From Boswellia sacra (lineage: Eukaryota; Streptophyta; Magnoliopsida; Sapindales; Burseraceae), in the NCBI GenBank assembly GCA_013180625.2, contig SNVD02004565.1, forward strand, positions 1,922,001 through 1,986,000: DNA of 64,000 bases, read 5' to 3'. Made by a program: the position numbers and the translations under genes. The first letter of the stretch is position 1; the number at the start of each line of letters is the position of its first letter. The notes below the pieces were generated by a model, which was not told the origin of the DNA, did no database searches, and worked only from the letters and a program-made list of their open reading frames with translations. Shown piece after piece: positions 1 to 13,654 of this stretch.

Positions 1-2
1 AA

Positions 3-59
3 GCCATGAGACGACCAAGAGTTGTTGCAGTTGCTCAAAAGAAACCTGAACCAGAGTAA
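3..59 (+). CDS. Possible C-terminal end of an upstream gene (partial)
   Basis: The window opens in a short open frame that reads as a basic, proline-containing tail and stops with TAA at 57-59. Next to a head-to-tail gene beginning 400 bases later, this could be the last codons of an upstream gene's final exon. No domain is visible and the family is not recognised. It could equally be untranslated DNA. Confidence 0.3.
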   Translation, partial: AMRRPRVVAVAQKKPEPE

Positions 60-459
60 AGCTTAAACTTCTGCTTTCTCCGTTTCGTTTTCATTTTCTT
101 CTGCTTCTGCTCTCCTGCTTCTTTATGTGCTGGCTCTCGCTTTGGCTCTCTGTTATTGTTGATCCATCTTTCTTTTGTTCATGAATGTTAATGTTGTTGT
201 GTTTGGCTTTTGGTTTCGTGGTTTTGCTTCCTCGTTCTATTTTGATTATCCGCTGCAATTGTTTTTCAGTTCCTTAGTGTCAGAATAGTTTGCGTTTTGT
301 ATTTATCAAGCCGTCGTTTCGTTTACTTGAAATGATTATTCTCTTTCCATTTCGTTTCTCTCTCCTTAAACAATTCTACTACTACGTACTTCGACTGTTT
401 TAATTTGTGCTTGTGATAAGATTTCGCTGTGAAACTTTGTATTGTCGTTGATTTGAAGG

Positions 460-1559
460 ATGCTGAGGAAACGCAAGGCAGAGAACAAAACCACGAGTGA
501 GAGAGCGAGCAAGAAGGACTCTAATGCTCCCAAGCGTCCTCCTACCGCTTTCCTTATCTTCATGTAACTCCTTTCTATTTATTTTTCACGTCATTACTTT
601 CGCTTCCTCATCAACTCCTTTTTTTTTTTTTGGCTCTTTTTCAGTTTTCACTGTTTTTGTTGCATTTGATGTAGCTTCAATAACTGTTTGATGTGGTCTG
701 CATAACAGGGAGGACTTCAGAAAGTCATACAAAGAGAACTTTCCTGACAACAAATCTGTTTCAGTTGTAAGATTCGGAACGTCAATAAACAATAATTCTT
801 ACCTTCTGTTTGGTTGCCAAAGAAAAATAGGAATCAGATTGCATTCTTTTTTTTTTTTTAATTTGAAATATGAGAAAGTTGAAATTCATATTTCTTGCTT
901 CCGTTTAGTTGAAAGAAAGAGAATTGTTAAAAAAAAGAAAAACAACGATTACGAGTAAGATATTTCTGTGGCTTTTTAGTCTTTTTGAATATGAACATAT
1001 AAGAAGTTGGAGGATAACCAATGAGAAACTAGAATTCAGATATAGCGCTACGTCGTAAAATTTCCTTCAGTTTCTCTCCAACCAAACAGAAGTGTGTCTT
1101 TCCCTGACAAATAATTGACTACTGAGATGTTTGAATTTGCAGGTCGGGAAAGCTGGTGGGGAAAAATGGAAGTCAATGTCTGATGGTGTAAGATACAAAT
1201 TTCACTCTCTTATTAATTTCCTCGTATTTAAGAACAATCGCGATGATTTGGTAATGTTATATTATCAGGAAAAAGCTCCGTACATTGATAAAGCTAAAAA
1301 GAGGAAGGCAGACTATGAGAGAGCCGTTGAAGCTTATAAGAAAAAGCCTGTAATGCCTTTCTCATACCATTATGTTTATAATATTTTTTGCTATATTATG
1401 TGAATTGAATTGATTTTTTTTTTTCTGCTAATTTTATTAATCTAGTTACCATTTTGGGTTTTGAATTAGAATGGAAATGGTGCTCACGAAAAGCCGGAGG
1501 ACTCTGAGAAATCTGCTTCTGAGGTCCACGATGAGGTTGAGCAGGAAGCCAGCTCTTAG
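460..1559 (+). CDS. HMG-box (HMGB-type) chromatin protein
   Basis: Five exons: 460-563, 709-766, 1143-1187, 1269-1349 and 1470-1559, all with GT-AG introns, giving 125 residues. A basic N-terminus (MLRKRKAENK) leads into a single HMG box at about residues 25-85. The box has the family's PKRPPTAFLIFM start, the GGEKWKSMSD core and a basic KAKKRKADYERA helix. The last ~28 residues are acidic (EDSEKSASEVHDEVEQE), as in plant HMGB proteins. HMGB proteins bend linker and regulatory DNA in the nucleus. At 125 residues it is at the short end of the plant family, close to the smaller HMGB types; the exact paralogue is not assigned. The start is the first ATG that keeps the box in frame. Confidence 0.9.
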
Positions 1560-3039
1560 GTATTCTATTTCTCTCTTCAATGAGTTCATTAGTGTGTATT
1601 TTATATGTTTTCAGCGCTGTAACAGAGGTGATTGAGAGCTTCCATTTGGTGTTTAGCCTTCTGCGGACAAATTTTAGCGTGGCTCCGGAATCTGGGTGTC
1701 TATAGTGGTGGATACAGCAGTCAGTGAAAGAATCATCAAATGAACATCTCTTTAGGAGGTCTTATGTTTGTTTTTGGTATTAGACTCGTTAGATTTCTCC
1801 TTTAAGTAACTACACAACTACCATCATGGCTTCTGTTTCCTGTTTACTATCTTTCCTGTTTGTGAAATCTGTTGTGTGCTTGTTACATGCCTTGTTAAAT
1901 GTTAACCAAGAACCGTCCCGAGAACAATATTATAAAGATCGTGTGATTGTAACTCTGGCTTTAATCTCTGAGTTACATATAGCATCAAATGAGTGCAACC
2001 ATGCATATTCGATAAATGGTTCATTGTCTTTTTGTTTTTTAATGCGAGAATTGGAATGGAATTTCGGTCACTCAAGACCGTCACATAAAATCGTGAATGA
2101 TGATGCTACCTGATATGGTCGGGAACCGGGATGTTTGTTTTTCCCGTAATTAGTGGCGCCGATCTAGCTCGGCTTTGTACCCGTTCCTTTGGCTTTGATT
2201 ATTCAGTTCATGTTTTCATGACAACCCAAGAATCTTATTGAAAGTTTGAAATTGTTTGTTTTTAAATAATTGAAAATATTTTATATCTTTAATATGATAA
2301 GTGCGTACGATTTTTCACCTCAGAACAGTTAATAGAAGCCCCATTGTGTTGTTGACGTGGGAGCCTACATCTACCTACTCTTTTATTGTTATTTTATTGT
2401 TTTCTTTACCTAGCTTCCGTTGTAGAGGAATTGCTACTCTTTTATTATTATTATTATTTTGTTTTCTTTACCTAGCTTCCGTTGTAGAGGACTTGCTGTC
2501 AGCAGGATACCTTTAACTAGAGTATTTTGTTGATGGAAATTCTCGAAGCATGTTAGCTAAGTATGAACGGCCCTCCTTTCGGGCACAGAATGAAATGGTT
2601 TCAGTTTCCTGAACTGTTTAAATCTGCACAGGCTTTCTAGGCTAAAAGCATTGATTTCTTCAAGTATTTTGGTACTTTAGTTTTTAAACATTCACTCTTT
2701 AACAGTTTTAGTCACCATTTTGTAACATTTGTCAAGTCAAGATCCTCAAGCATCAGTCAGCAGAAATTGTGAATTAAACCATTTGGCTACCTTCAAAATG
2801 TGCATTAACTGAAGCATTTAGGAAAAAACCATTCAACAAACAGGAAAAGAATTATATTACTGAAAAAAAAAAAAATTTCCTTGTGCACAGACCAAAGATG
2901 TCATCTGTAAGTTCCGAAAAAATGCCTCTGTCCCATGAAAGGGGTGTTTTGTTTTCTATTATTTAAAGCTTTATTCCCTTCCCTCATTTTACAATCAAAA
3001 GTTTCCTTGGAAGAAGTAAGGCGACTATACTGCAGTCAT
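1560..3039. other. Intergenic region between HMGB and aconitase
   Basis: Holds the HMGB 3' UTR and, towards 3039, the aconitase 3' UTR; the two genes converge. No coding signal was accepted. It contains a short tandem duplication (2375-2495, listed separately) and T-rich and A-rich tracts. Confidence 0.6.
2375..2495. repeat. Two-copy tandem duplication of ~60 bp
   Basis: Copy 1 (2375-2433) and copy 2 (2434-2495) both run from CTACTCTTTTATT through TTACCTAGCTTCCGTTGTAG to a final TTG. They differ mainly in the length of an internal TTA microsatellite. It is probably replication slippage in the intergenic space. Confidence 0.85.
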
Positions 3040-6000
3040 TTACTGCTGAATCAGGTTCCGAATAACATAGGGAAGGATGCCTCCGTGATTGAAATAAGCC
3101 AATTCCACCTGCAATTGCAATTTAATTTAGAACACACTAAACCACTAAAGAAAGCTTTAATATCATCCAAGGACTCAGGCTCAAAATATTATGTACAGCC
3201 AATGTGACACCATAATATATTAATTGGTACAAGCATTAAAGCATCTAAATGCAAATATTAAGGTATCTTCTAAGTGCAATTGTACAAAACTAATTGGAAA
3301 ATACTTAATTTTAGGGACATGAGGAAGGTAGAAAGTACCTCAGTGTCAAAGCGAACTGTGCACGTAAAAGATTTTCCAGTGTCGTTCGTGACAGTAACGT
3401 CTTGGCCGGGCCTTATCTCGCTGATCTTATCTGGGAGATCAATAGTGTAACGCTCATGACCAGTCAAACCTAGTGTGTCTGCATCCTCACCAGCCTTAAA
3501 ACAGAGCGGAATAATACCCATTCCCACCAAATTACTGCGATGAATTCTCTCAAAACTTTTGGCAATGACTGCTTTAACTCCCTGTCACATAAGAAAGTTA
3601 GTTAGCAGAGCAAATTTGGCCAAAGCACAACACACTGAAAACCAAGGGCTTACTGAAATGGCTAAATAAAGATGCTCACCAACAACATTGGACCCTTGGC
3701 AGCCCAATCTCGGGAACTTCCACTTCCATACTCAGCTCCAGCCAAAATAATTGTGTCATGACCAGCCTCTTTGTACCTCTGAAATAGGTTGCTCACAAAA
3801 ATTTAGAGATTATCGAATGAACTGTAGTTAAGACATCCACTATACTTGGCATTCTGGAATTGATAGACCGTGAAAAAAGCTTAAGATGATAAAAGGTGAA
3901 TTGAATCTCAATGCTCAAAAAGATTTTATTCAGAGAAACTCATATGCAGGGCCTTTGGCGGCCAGAAAAATGTAAACCACCATACGATGCATTAAAAACA
4001 TTTCTTAAAAGATTCAAGGAAGAGAGTGCAATGTTTAAAAGAGCATTAAAATGTTCTCGAGGAAGCCAATGATCCATCTAGCTGTTCATTGACAAGAATT
4101 GCCAATAAAACAAGTGCATGTTCACCTCATAAACACACACTAAAAAGGAAAATTCAATATAATACAGGGTAATCATAAACTGCAAAATCAATAAAATTTC
4201 GTAGAAGAGACTGTCAAGAAAAAAATTATGCTAGGTTTTCGTACTGAAAAACTCACCGTTGCAGCATCAAACACGTACAGTTTCTCGCCTGTTGGAACAT
4301 GGACAGTCTTTGGGCCCACTTCCCCATTCAAGAGCTTGTTAACAAGGCGAATATTTGCAAAAGTTCCCCTAGCCATCACTTCGTCATTACCACGACGACT
4401 ACCATATGAATTGAAGTCCCTGCGTTCCACCCCACGCTCAAGGAGAAACTTTGCAGCGGGACTATCTTTGTGGATGCTTCCCGCTGGCGAAATATGATCA
4501 GTTGTGATGCTGTCACCAAAGTTCAGCAAGCAGTAGGCATCCTTGACACCATGGGCTCCAGGAGGATCCATAGTCATACCCTTGAAGTATGGGGGCTCAT
4601 GGATGTACGTCGAGTTGGGGTCCCATGAGTAAAGTTTACCCTCTGGTACTGATAGCTGATTCCACATGGGGTTGCCCTTTGTTATAGACTCATAAGTACT
4701 TCTGAACATATCAGGCAACACACTGGATTGAACGACCTAAACAGTAGGGCAACAAAGTTAAATTATTTCAAGCAGATAGTCAAACATCATATCATGAAAA
4801 CCTGCCACATGACATGCAAATCTGAGATAACCTACCTCTGCAATTTCTTCTGTAGATGGCCAGACATCCTTGAAATAAACATTCTTACCATCCTTGCCCA
4901 CCCCAATTGGTTCCTTGTCAAAATCTATGTCAACCTGAAGGGTCAAATGTTGTATCACTAAATGATCGCTTAATTTGGTGTTAGTCTAATAATCCTTCTA
5001 AATATGAAAGAAATTTTTGGACATGATCAATTATAGTTCTATACCGTGCCAGCAAGGGCATAGGCAACGACAAGGGGAGGGGAAGCAAGATAGTTAGCTC
5101 TTGTCAACGCATGAACACGACCCTCAAAGTTCCTGTTCCCAGAAAGCACAGCTGCAGCCACAATGTCTGCAGAAAGACAGGAATTAATATAGTTGGCTGG
5201 TCAAATATGAACATGTAAAAGATAAAAACAAAATTGAAAGTGGTGAAGAATTTTGAAAAATAAGTGAATATGCAAAAGCTAAGACCATAAAAATCATATA
5301 ACCACTATTATGGGACATATATGATATAGTTTCAATAATACCATTTTCTGAAATAGCAGAAGCAACAGATTCATCCAGATCTCCAGAATTCCCAATACAT
5401 GTTGTGCAGCCATATCCCACAATATTGAATCCCTGCTGATTTAAATATTTTTGCAGTCCACTGCACCACAGAAAGCCAGAGTTAATGCTTTCGCTGTCAT
5501 ATTCAGAAGTGAAGCAATAACATTATCATTTAACTCCCTTCCTATAAATTGTATGAAATACCTCTGGAGCAAATATTTAGTAACAACTCCTGAGCCTGGG
5601 GCAAGACTTGTCTTTACCCATGGCTTGACCTGAGGAACAATTTTTTACACAATAATCAGATAAATACCATGAACAAATACATTGGCTTTTCAACCTTAGA
5701 GCAGAAGGAAAGCCCAAGAAAACTTAGTATACTGACAGAGATTTCCTTTCATAGTGTTATCAAGAGTCTAATGTACATAAAACATCAAACCAAGTTTACC
5801 TGTAGACCAAGTTCACAAGCCTTTTTTGCAACAAGACCAGCACCAAGCATCACACTGGGATTTGATGTATTGGTGCAACTTGTGATTGCAGCAATCACAA
5901 CACTACCGTGCTTGAGCTCTGCTGGTTGTCCATGGAATGAAAACTTAGCCACTTTGTCCTGTGCCTCTTTAGGTACAGCAAAGCCCTGCAAAGCAGTAAA

Positions 6001-9000
6001 ATTTTAGGATAAGTTGTGAAAAACTTACTAGAAAAGCAAGCATCAAAGGAAATTAGGAAAGCTGGATGGCAACTATCCTACAAAATCCAACAGAGAATGG
6101 CTAGATGATCAAGGTCCTCTCCAATCATATTCCGGACTTAAAATCCATAGTAAATTTACTTAACACAACGTATCGGTGCTACAAAAGATATCAAACCAGG
6201 TTTACATTCATCCACACTGCCAAAGTTTAAAACGCTAATTTGTTCTTGTTACACATGACAACACGCACACAGGTAAGAGAGAGCAGTACCAAAAAAATGG
6301 CACGCTCGAAGCCAGTGACTCATGAAAGGCTTGCAGAGTGGATAAACATTTATAGTTGACCTCTGCTTGAAGCATTATTGAGGAAGAGATAATGGATAAG
6401 TGCATAAAGTTGACAACACCGGTGATAGTGAGCATAATTAACAGCAAGAGCATCCAGAGCAATTAATTGAAGGATATAATTGTCAGCAATAAACGGTGTT
6501 ATTGTTGGTTAATGCTACAGGTGCGAATTGTGTTTGTTGTGCTTGATTCAGGATAAAAGAAATTATAGAGGAAGTTTTTAAATGCAGACAAATGTACCAC
6601 TTCAACAGTTTAGAGATACAGAAAAGTCAAATAAATAGCCTTTGATTTAGAAACCAAATTATAGGAGAATAACGTGATAATTATATCTACGAAACCAACA
6701 TAACATGCCTATTTATCAGGCTGCAACTAAAAAAAACTTTTGAGGGGCACGAAATTTACCTTGAATCCAACTTTATTGTCAAGACATGAATGCCAATCAG
6801 CCTTCATTTCTTTCAAGGGAACCCGATCATGAGGCCTGCAGAGCAAGGCAGTTGAAATTGGATACAGTGAGTTTCATATTTGCGTAATCTAATAAAAAAT
6901 TGTAATATTGTGTCATCATAAAGATGGTACAAGGGAGTGAAAATCTGTTGCACAAGGTACAAACCTCTTTGGTCCCGAAATACAAGGTTCAACATCAGCA
7001 AGGTTCAGTTCAAGGTATGATGAGTACACCCTTTCTTGTTGGGGCTGGATTTTATAGGGCGGGAAAATAAAAAGTTAATCAAAAATTGGACAGCTCTTGC
7101 TGAAAGTGAAAAGTAGAGGAAAAGGGGGGAAAAGTTCTTACCTCATTATAGTCAACAAACATTTTATTTGCTCGGAGATAACCTTCTATCATTGCCACCT
7201 AAATTTAAGGAAGAAACAAGTCATCTACTGCTCTAAATTCTAAAATTGTAATCATTACAAATAATAACTTGTTGTACTCACTGTTTCATCACTCCTTCCT
7301 GTCAACTTGAGATATTGTAATGTAACATGATCTACAGGGAAGAATCCCATGGTCGCACCATACTCAGGAGACATATTAGCAATTGTTGCCCTGTCAGCGA
7401 GTGAGAGTTCACCCATACCATCCCCTATAAGGGCACACACGTTAAAACTTATATTAAATATGTACAGATGCACCGGAAAAGAGAATAACTTTAATTAAGC
7501 TCTACGAAACTAAATTACCATAGAACTCAACAAATTTGCCAACAACACCATGTTTCCTCAGCATTTGTGTTACAGTTAAAACTAGGTCAGTAGCCGTGAC
7601 CCCATTGCGTAATGATCCTGAGAGCTTGAACCCAACTACGCCAGGCAACACCATGCTCATAGGCTGTCAATAGTGGAAAATACAACATTAGAAACAAAAT
7701 ACGGCAATCCATAAGTCTCAGCATGCTTGCTACATGGAACAAAAAAAGCTAAAAGTGGAATGTCGTACTTCCCACAATAAGAATTCAGAAGGCTTGGCAA
7801 TGCAGTTCAAGAAATACAGAAATTAAAACAATACCAATTAGGAACACATTAATATCCTGCCAAAATACAAAGATAAGATCTTGGAACTTGCATTATCTAA
7901 TTCTAAGTTCCCACAATAAGAATTCAGAAGGCTTGGGAATACCATTCAAGAAATACAGACATTTAAAACAATACCACTTAAGGGCACATTAATATCCTCC
8001 TGCTAAAATACAAATATGAGATCTTGGAACTTGCATTTTCTAATTTTAAGATCAGTTAACTCTGTCCGCGCATTTACAATAAAAACATAGAGTTGAAACC
8101 AACCCAATACAAGCACAATCATTTTCCAATTATAGTACCATGAGAAGCACAATCATCCGGAATCAATTGGAAACTAGACAAAATTGACCACTATTCCATG
8201 ATATAAATTACCTGGCCAAGCATTGCCGCCTCTGCTTCAATACCTCCAACACCCCAGCCAGCAACTCCTAACCCATCAATCATGGTTGTATGTGAATCAG
8301 TTCCAACCACACTGTCAGGGTATAATATGCCATCAGTATTGAAGACAACTCGTCCCAGATATTCAAGATTGACCTGCAATTACTCCAGTTAACTCACTTC
8401 ATGCCAAATCTATAGAAGAGCCACATTATATGAGAGATTTGAAATTTCAAAGTAACATCAACTAAAGGTTTAGAATCTCTTGACCAATCAAAACTTACTC
8501 AATTGTCAAGACAAAAGGAAAATGACATCTAAATGTCATTTTAAGCCTGTAATATCAATACATGTACTTATGCAAAAAATCAAATCCCCAATTGCAATCT
8601 TAGACTATGTCTAAAGACCTTACCTGATGCACAATACCGGAACCAGGAGGAACAACAAGCATGTTATGGAAAGCTTTAGATCCCCATTTAAGGAAAGCAA
8701 ATCTCTCTTTGTTCCTGTGAAATTCGAGCTCCATATTTGCCTGAACTGCATTTTCTGACCTTGTTACATCAACTTGAACTGAATGATCAATAACAAGATC
8801 TACAGGAACCTGCAGGCAAGAAATTTTTATCAATTCATGGAGAGAAATAATAAAGAAAAGCATGTGAAAATTGCACCAAATAAATGGAGATGGGGTATTA
8901 AATTTGGAAATTATTAATAGTTTAAATTACTCTAGCTTGCTATATCATACTAGAACTTTCCAAAAATTGTCAATTACTTAATCCCCTGTAATCATTAATT

Positions 9001-10649
9001 CAGTTTGATATCTAACTCGGCAAGAAATAAAAAACTAGAAGCAGTACCAGCTGACATTATCAACTTCAAAATTAGACCTATTAAAATATTTAAAAAATCC
9101 GAGTTTTGTAATCAACGATGACAAGAATAGCATCAACAAAAATATAATTTAATGATCAATGCAAGTGATCTCGTTTATTCTGAATGTACATGCAAAAGAT
9201 TAGAAAGTTACACACCAAAGGATTGATCTTGTTGGAATCACTGCCAAGCTTGTTCATCGCATCACGCATACAAGCCAGGTCAACTACAGCCGGTACTCCA
9301 GTAAAATCCTGTCAACAGGAAAGACAAATTAAAAGATGACAACGTCTTTATCAGTACAACTCTATAAACTGGATTTGCAAACTACCTGCAAAAGAACACG
9401 AGCAGGCTTGAAGGGAATTTCAACTTGCTTTGGAGAAGTATTTTCCCAATCGATAATTTTCTCAACATCTTCCTTCTTAACTTGAAAGTTGTCACAATTA
9501 CGAATTGCAGATTCAAGAAGGATTCTGATAGAGTATGGCAGCTTATCTATTACCAATACATAGAAAACAAGAAACGTACACCATCAGCTAACCCAAAAAA
9601 AAAAAAAATTTAAAAACCCATAATAAGCAAGAAAGATAAAAATGACATCCTTACAAGTATAAATGGAATATGTGATAAATTCCAATAACAAGTGGAAGAG
9701 AAATACCAATCCTTGGATCGTTAAGAGCAGGGAGGCTATAGAACTTTCCAAACTCGCCACCTCCTGGCTTTGGGAGACTGGTCAATATCCCCTTGAATGC
9801 ATGTTCAGAAGCTGAAACCACAACATACATTAGTCTAAATATAAAAACAAAAAAAAAAACTTCTATGTCTAGGCTCAGAAGGAAAACACACACAAGCAAT
9901 GGAAATCATCATATTTTTCACCTAAAATAGCTCCAAGAGGCAACAATGAGACAAGCATTCGTTTACCCAATCGCCAGATACTAAAGCACTTGTCACATGA
10001 TCAATTTTTTTTTTAACTCAAGGAATCTATATACAGTTTCCGTTTCATTAAGGAAATCAATTCAAGCCACATTCAGAAACTCCAATTTTCCCCAAAAATT
10101 TCAACGGAAATGAAAGAAATTCAAATACAAATATAGATGAATAGTATAAATTAATTAACAAATACAGTAAAATTTAAATCTCCAGTCAGCGTTGACTAAC
10201 ACAAATACTTCTATACTTTTTACAGCTTTCTTAATTTAAGAATATTTTTTAAAATCTTCAAACTAGCTTTTGATTAACTTCACTGTCACTGAGCTGATCA
10301 AATGGAACACAGTTGCAAAAATATCGAAAATGATTGTGAATCTGAATACAGTACCCATAGTAGAGAAGGTGCGCTCAAGGCGTTCGATGGCAGGAGCAAC
10401 GGTTCTGATCTGCGCGCGAAGACTGACAGGTGAGCGCCAATCGACACCGTGGCTCCAGCGAGGGACGGAGCAACGGAGGGATCGAACCGCAGAGGACAGG
10501 CTAAGAGATCGGTGAGTGATGTAGGAAGAAGGAGAAGAAAGATTGGGAGGAGGAGAAGAGGAAGCCTTGAATGAGGAGAGAGAAGAGACGAATCTGGACC
10601 TAGAAGCTCTGAGTAGGGAAGAGGCTGAAGTTGACGCCGTTATATACAT
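3040..10649 (-). CDS. ACO: Aconitate hydratase, mitochondrial/cytosolic type
   Basis: Twenty exons in transcript order: 10649-10355, 9811-9707, 9546-9386, 9308-9216, 8809-8624, 8373-8212, 7663-7519, 7424-7282, 7198-7142, 7044-6965, 6835-6760, 5985-5800, 5629-5562, 5460-5342, 5166-5045, 4934-4836, 4736-4257, 3778-3680, 3581-3339 and 3108-3040. They total 995 residues, the usual plant aconitase length. The enzyme isomerises citrate to isocitrate through cis-aconitate using a [4Fe-4S] cluster. Cluster ligands are visible at Cys538 (SCTNTSNPS) and Cys604/Cys607 ([12 protein letters not shown]), with the 66+3 spacing of the family. [21 protein letters not shown] lies in exon 6. The first ~97 residues are Ser/Arg-rich, like a mitochondrial presequence, and a second in-frame Met98 begins the conserved region. 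All phases match. Confidence 0.97.
7771..8050. repeat. ~139-bp tandem duplication inside an aconitase intron
   Basis: Within the intron 7664-8211, copy 1 (7771-7909) and copy 2 (7910-8050) both start CCCACAATAAGAATTCAGAA. They then run in parallel through AAGAAATACAGA, CACATTAATATCC and GATCTTGGAACTTGCATT. The copies differ by scattered substitutions and small indels, so the duplication is not very recent. It lengthens this intron to 548 bp. Confidence 0.85.
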
Positions 10650-13070
10650 GACGGAAGCGTCTAGCGATCACGCATTCAAATAAAACAGAAAGGATTGGAA
10701 GATAAGGATTTGTTGCAGTTGCTGTTGCTGTTGCAGAGCCAGTGGTAGAGCTAAGCAATTATTCAATTCATGGCGTCTTCTGTATTCTGTTAAAAAGAAA
10801 GGAAAGAGGCGTGTGGAGCGCAAAAGAAGCCTAGGGCTGCGTGCCGTTTCTATGAGTAAGTACTCGTTCAGAGCTTGCTATGGTTGAAAACTTGTAATGA
10901 CTGGCTGTGCTCTCCTGTAGTAAGGTGTAGCTTTGTCGTTCTGCATCTGCAATCAAAATTGGAGTTCATCATGATTCCAAGAAAATAGCTGTGCTGAGGC
11001 CCGAGGACTTGTTTTGAGCTTTAGCACAACCTTAAAGCTGTATTTAAAGTTTAACAAGATTAATTTATCAATTCAAACTTAAATGCACTAAACAACTTAT
11101 TTTCAATATGTATTTTTACCTCTTAAAATTTAAATTAATTAGATAATTAAATACTGAATTAAATATCTTAAAAATAAATAAAATTCCCTGAATTTGACTA
11201 TTACGACAGTTAACTTAAGATTGAACCTTAAACTAGATAAAGACAGGCTGATTGATGATGAGAAAATTGGAGGGTATCGAACTATCTGATTGAGCAAAAC
11301 ATAACTGGGATATATAACACTGGAAAATAGCCTTAGTGCTGAAAATTACATTTGGAAGTTTCGCAAGTGGTAGCCTAATATTCCCACCATCGATTACCTT
11401 AATTATATTGGCTAAGAAATGAAAATGTGTTACGCTTCTAAAGGTCCATGCCCTGCATGGTTACTGGACCACTTTTGAAATATCATCAAAACTTTTCCTT
11501 GGTCCACACCGAATAAGATATTTAATTATAATTGGATTATGGTTTTCCCCGTTAATTTAAAGACAGAATGGGCTCCACGTGGTGGGCAATTATTGGCATC
11601 ATGGACGTTGAAGTCAGGTTGAAAAGATTTTATATTACTGAAATCAACGGCTACGAGTCGCGCAATAAATAGAGAAGCGAGCTGGGCCATCCACAAAAGC
11701 CGGATGAGGGTCTGTAAAATTCTTCATTTTTTAATTTGTTTTGTGGGGGCCCAATAGAGGTTGACGATTCCCAGGGATTTTTTCGCTGCTTTTGTTCATT
11801 GTTTATTTGACCATAAAAAATTAATACCTAGAAATTATATTGGAATGGGAGGGTAGGAGCTGGACGATTGAGACTTTTCCTCTTTGCTCTATGAAACGGA
11901 GGACTTGGTTGATTTGGATACTCTCATATTTTGATTTAATATTAGCGAATAATAATTATGTATTTTTTTCAATCACACCTCTAAAATTATCTTCAAATTA
12001 TAATTTTAATCTCTTAAATCATCATTTTAAATAGTATAATTGATAAAAAATGAACAACTTCAAATATGTGATTGTTAAAAAATACATAACCGTTCTATAT
12101 TTAAAATTAAACTAAAATTTAACGATACTTATTAATATTGTCTCATTTATAAATGTTAAAAAATCATTTATAAATTAATATTGGTGTCATTTACATACGA
12201 TACCCTTTTCTATATTTATGGTACAATTTGATTCTCTGAATCTATTTTTATTTATAAGATTTTTCAGGCCTTAATGATATGAATGTGTCTCATATTTAAA
12301 TGAGTGGTTTGCTTCTTTCCTTTTTTTTTTTTTCTTTTTCTTCTTTTCAAGTAAGAAAAAGGATGATCAAAACATGTTAATGAACGGGTCTATAAAGATA
12401 ATTATAACGAGAGAGTTTAAATAATTAATGCGCAAAAATAAGAAGTAAAGATTTTTTATAAAAGGGGTGAATTGAAGGATATGGTCATGGTCACGTGGCG
12501 GGTAATTTTTGGAAGTTTTCCCAAACAAACGTGCGAGTGTTCCTTCCAAGTTTCTTCCTCTTCATAATTTTGAAGTATAGCTTCTTTCACTTTGTCAGCT
12601 CTTTCTTTTACAATTAGAATAAGTTGCACAATTGAACACTTCTTCTTTGCCTTGCTGTCCAAGCAAAACCTTTAAATATTTTTTCGGGTCCTTCCTGCAA
12701 AGGTTGAACAAACTTTATTTAATTGTATATTTATTTTGTATTTCTATAAGTATATATTGTTGGTAAGTTGAAAAGACATTTGTATTCCATTGGCTCTAGC
12801 ATGTGCTTTAGAGCTAAGAGTAAGAAAAATGTGATCACCTAAGCTATTATGCAAATATTATGATGACGACATTGTACCGCAGTTGGTCTGTCTCCTCTGT
12901 GTGTGCGTAATGAGCAATACACTAGTTGTCATCTATTAATATATAATTAGGATGATGCTAACCAATATTTAGAGCCCGTTGGGATTGATGTTGCTTAAAA
13001 AATATCATTTTTTGGCATAATGTAGAGATAACTCACATAAAATGATTGTTGTTGTCTAAGCTATAGCTAA
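10650..13070. other. Aconitase 5' flank and AT-rich intergenic DNA
   Basis: Upstream side of the aconitase gene (minus strand), followed by AT-rich DNA without a convincing gene. Only short open frames occur, such as 12456-12662 on the minus strand, and these have no recognisable domain. A poly-T/A tract lies near 12320-12345. A CACGTG G-box core lies near 12492, but no gene can be tied to it. Confidence 0.55.
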
Positions 13071-13548
13071 TAGGGTGTGCAAATTACCGAGAACCCGAAA
13101 ACCCAAACCAATCCAAACGGATTTGGTTTATGATTTAATTCATGTTGTTTGGGTTACTTTGTTGTAAACCGAAATTTTCTGGAAACGAAAAATGATTTTT
13201 ATATTAGATTTACTATATTAATATCCGTAGTAAACAAAATTTATTTATGCTTTTGGTTTGAGTTTATTGGGTTGAACATAGACATATATCTAGGTAATTT
13301 TGTACGTTATTGAGTCAAATTGATCGAAATTTATAATTAAATAGTGATAATTAGTTTTAATATTTTATATATAATTGTATTAAAATGATATTTAATTTAT
13401 TGTTAAACTTATGTTTACCCAATTAATTTATTTGGTTTGGGTTTTTAACATAAATGAGTTGGTTTGAGCTTCATTTTGGTTAATGCAAGATTTTTTGTTC
13501 GGGTTGGGATAACCTAAAACCTACCGAAGATGACCCATCACACCCGTA
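13071..13548. mobile_element. Degraded hAT-like MITE (tentative)
   Basis: The left edge begins TAGGGTGTGCAAATTACCGA and is followed by AACCCGAAAACCCAAACC-type sequence. The right edge contains GGGTTGGGATAACC and ends near CCCATCACACCC. This arrangement, GGTGTG termini with subterminal ACCGA/AACCC runs, is common in plant non-autonomous hAT elements. The termini are only loosely complementary and no clean target duplication was found. Confidence 0.35.
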
Positions 13549-13654
13549 CCAACTGATATACCAAGTTTTGAGTCAATGAGGAAATTTTTTTTCTTAATTA
13601 ATTGTGTATATTTATTTTGATTCTAATTTCAAATGCTTCTTTTATATATTCCAC

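Noticed and set aside
12456..12662. 68-codon minus-strand frame with a charged helix-like sequence
   Set aside because: No recognised family, no splice partner and no promoter context; it is expected by chance in this length of DNA.
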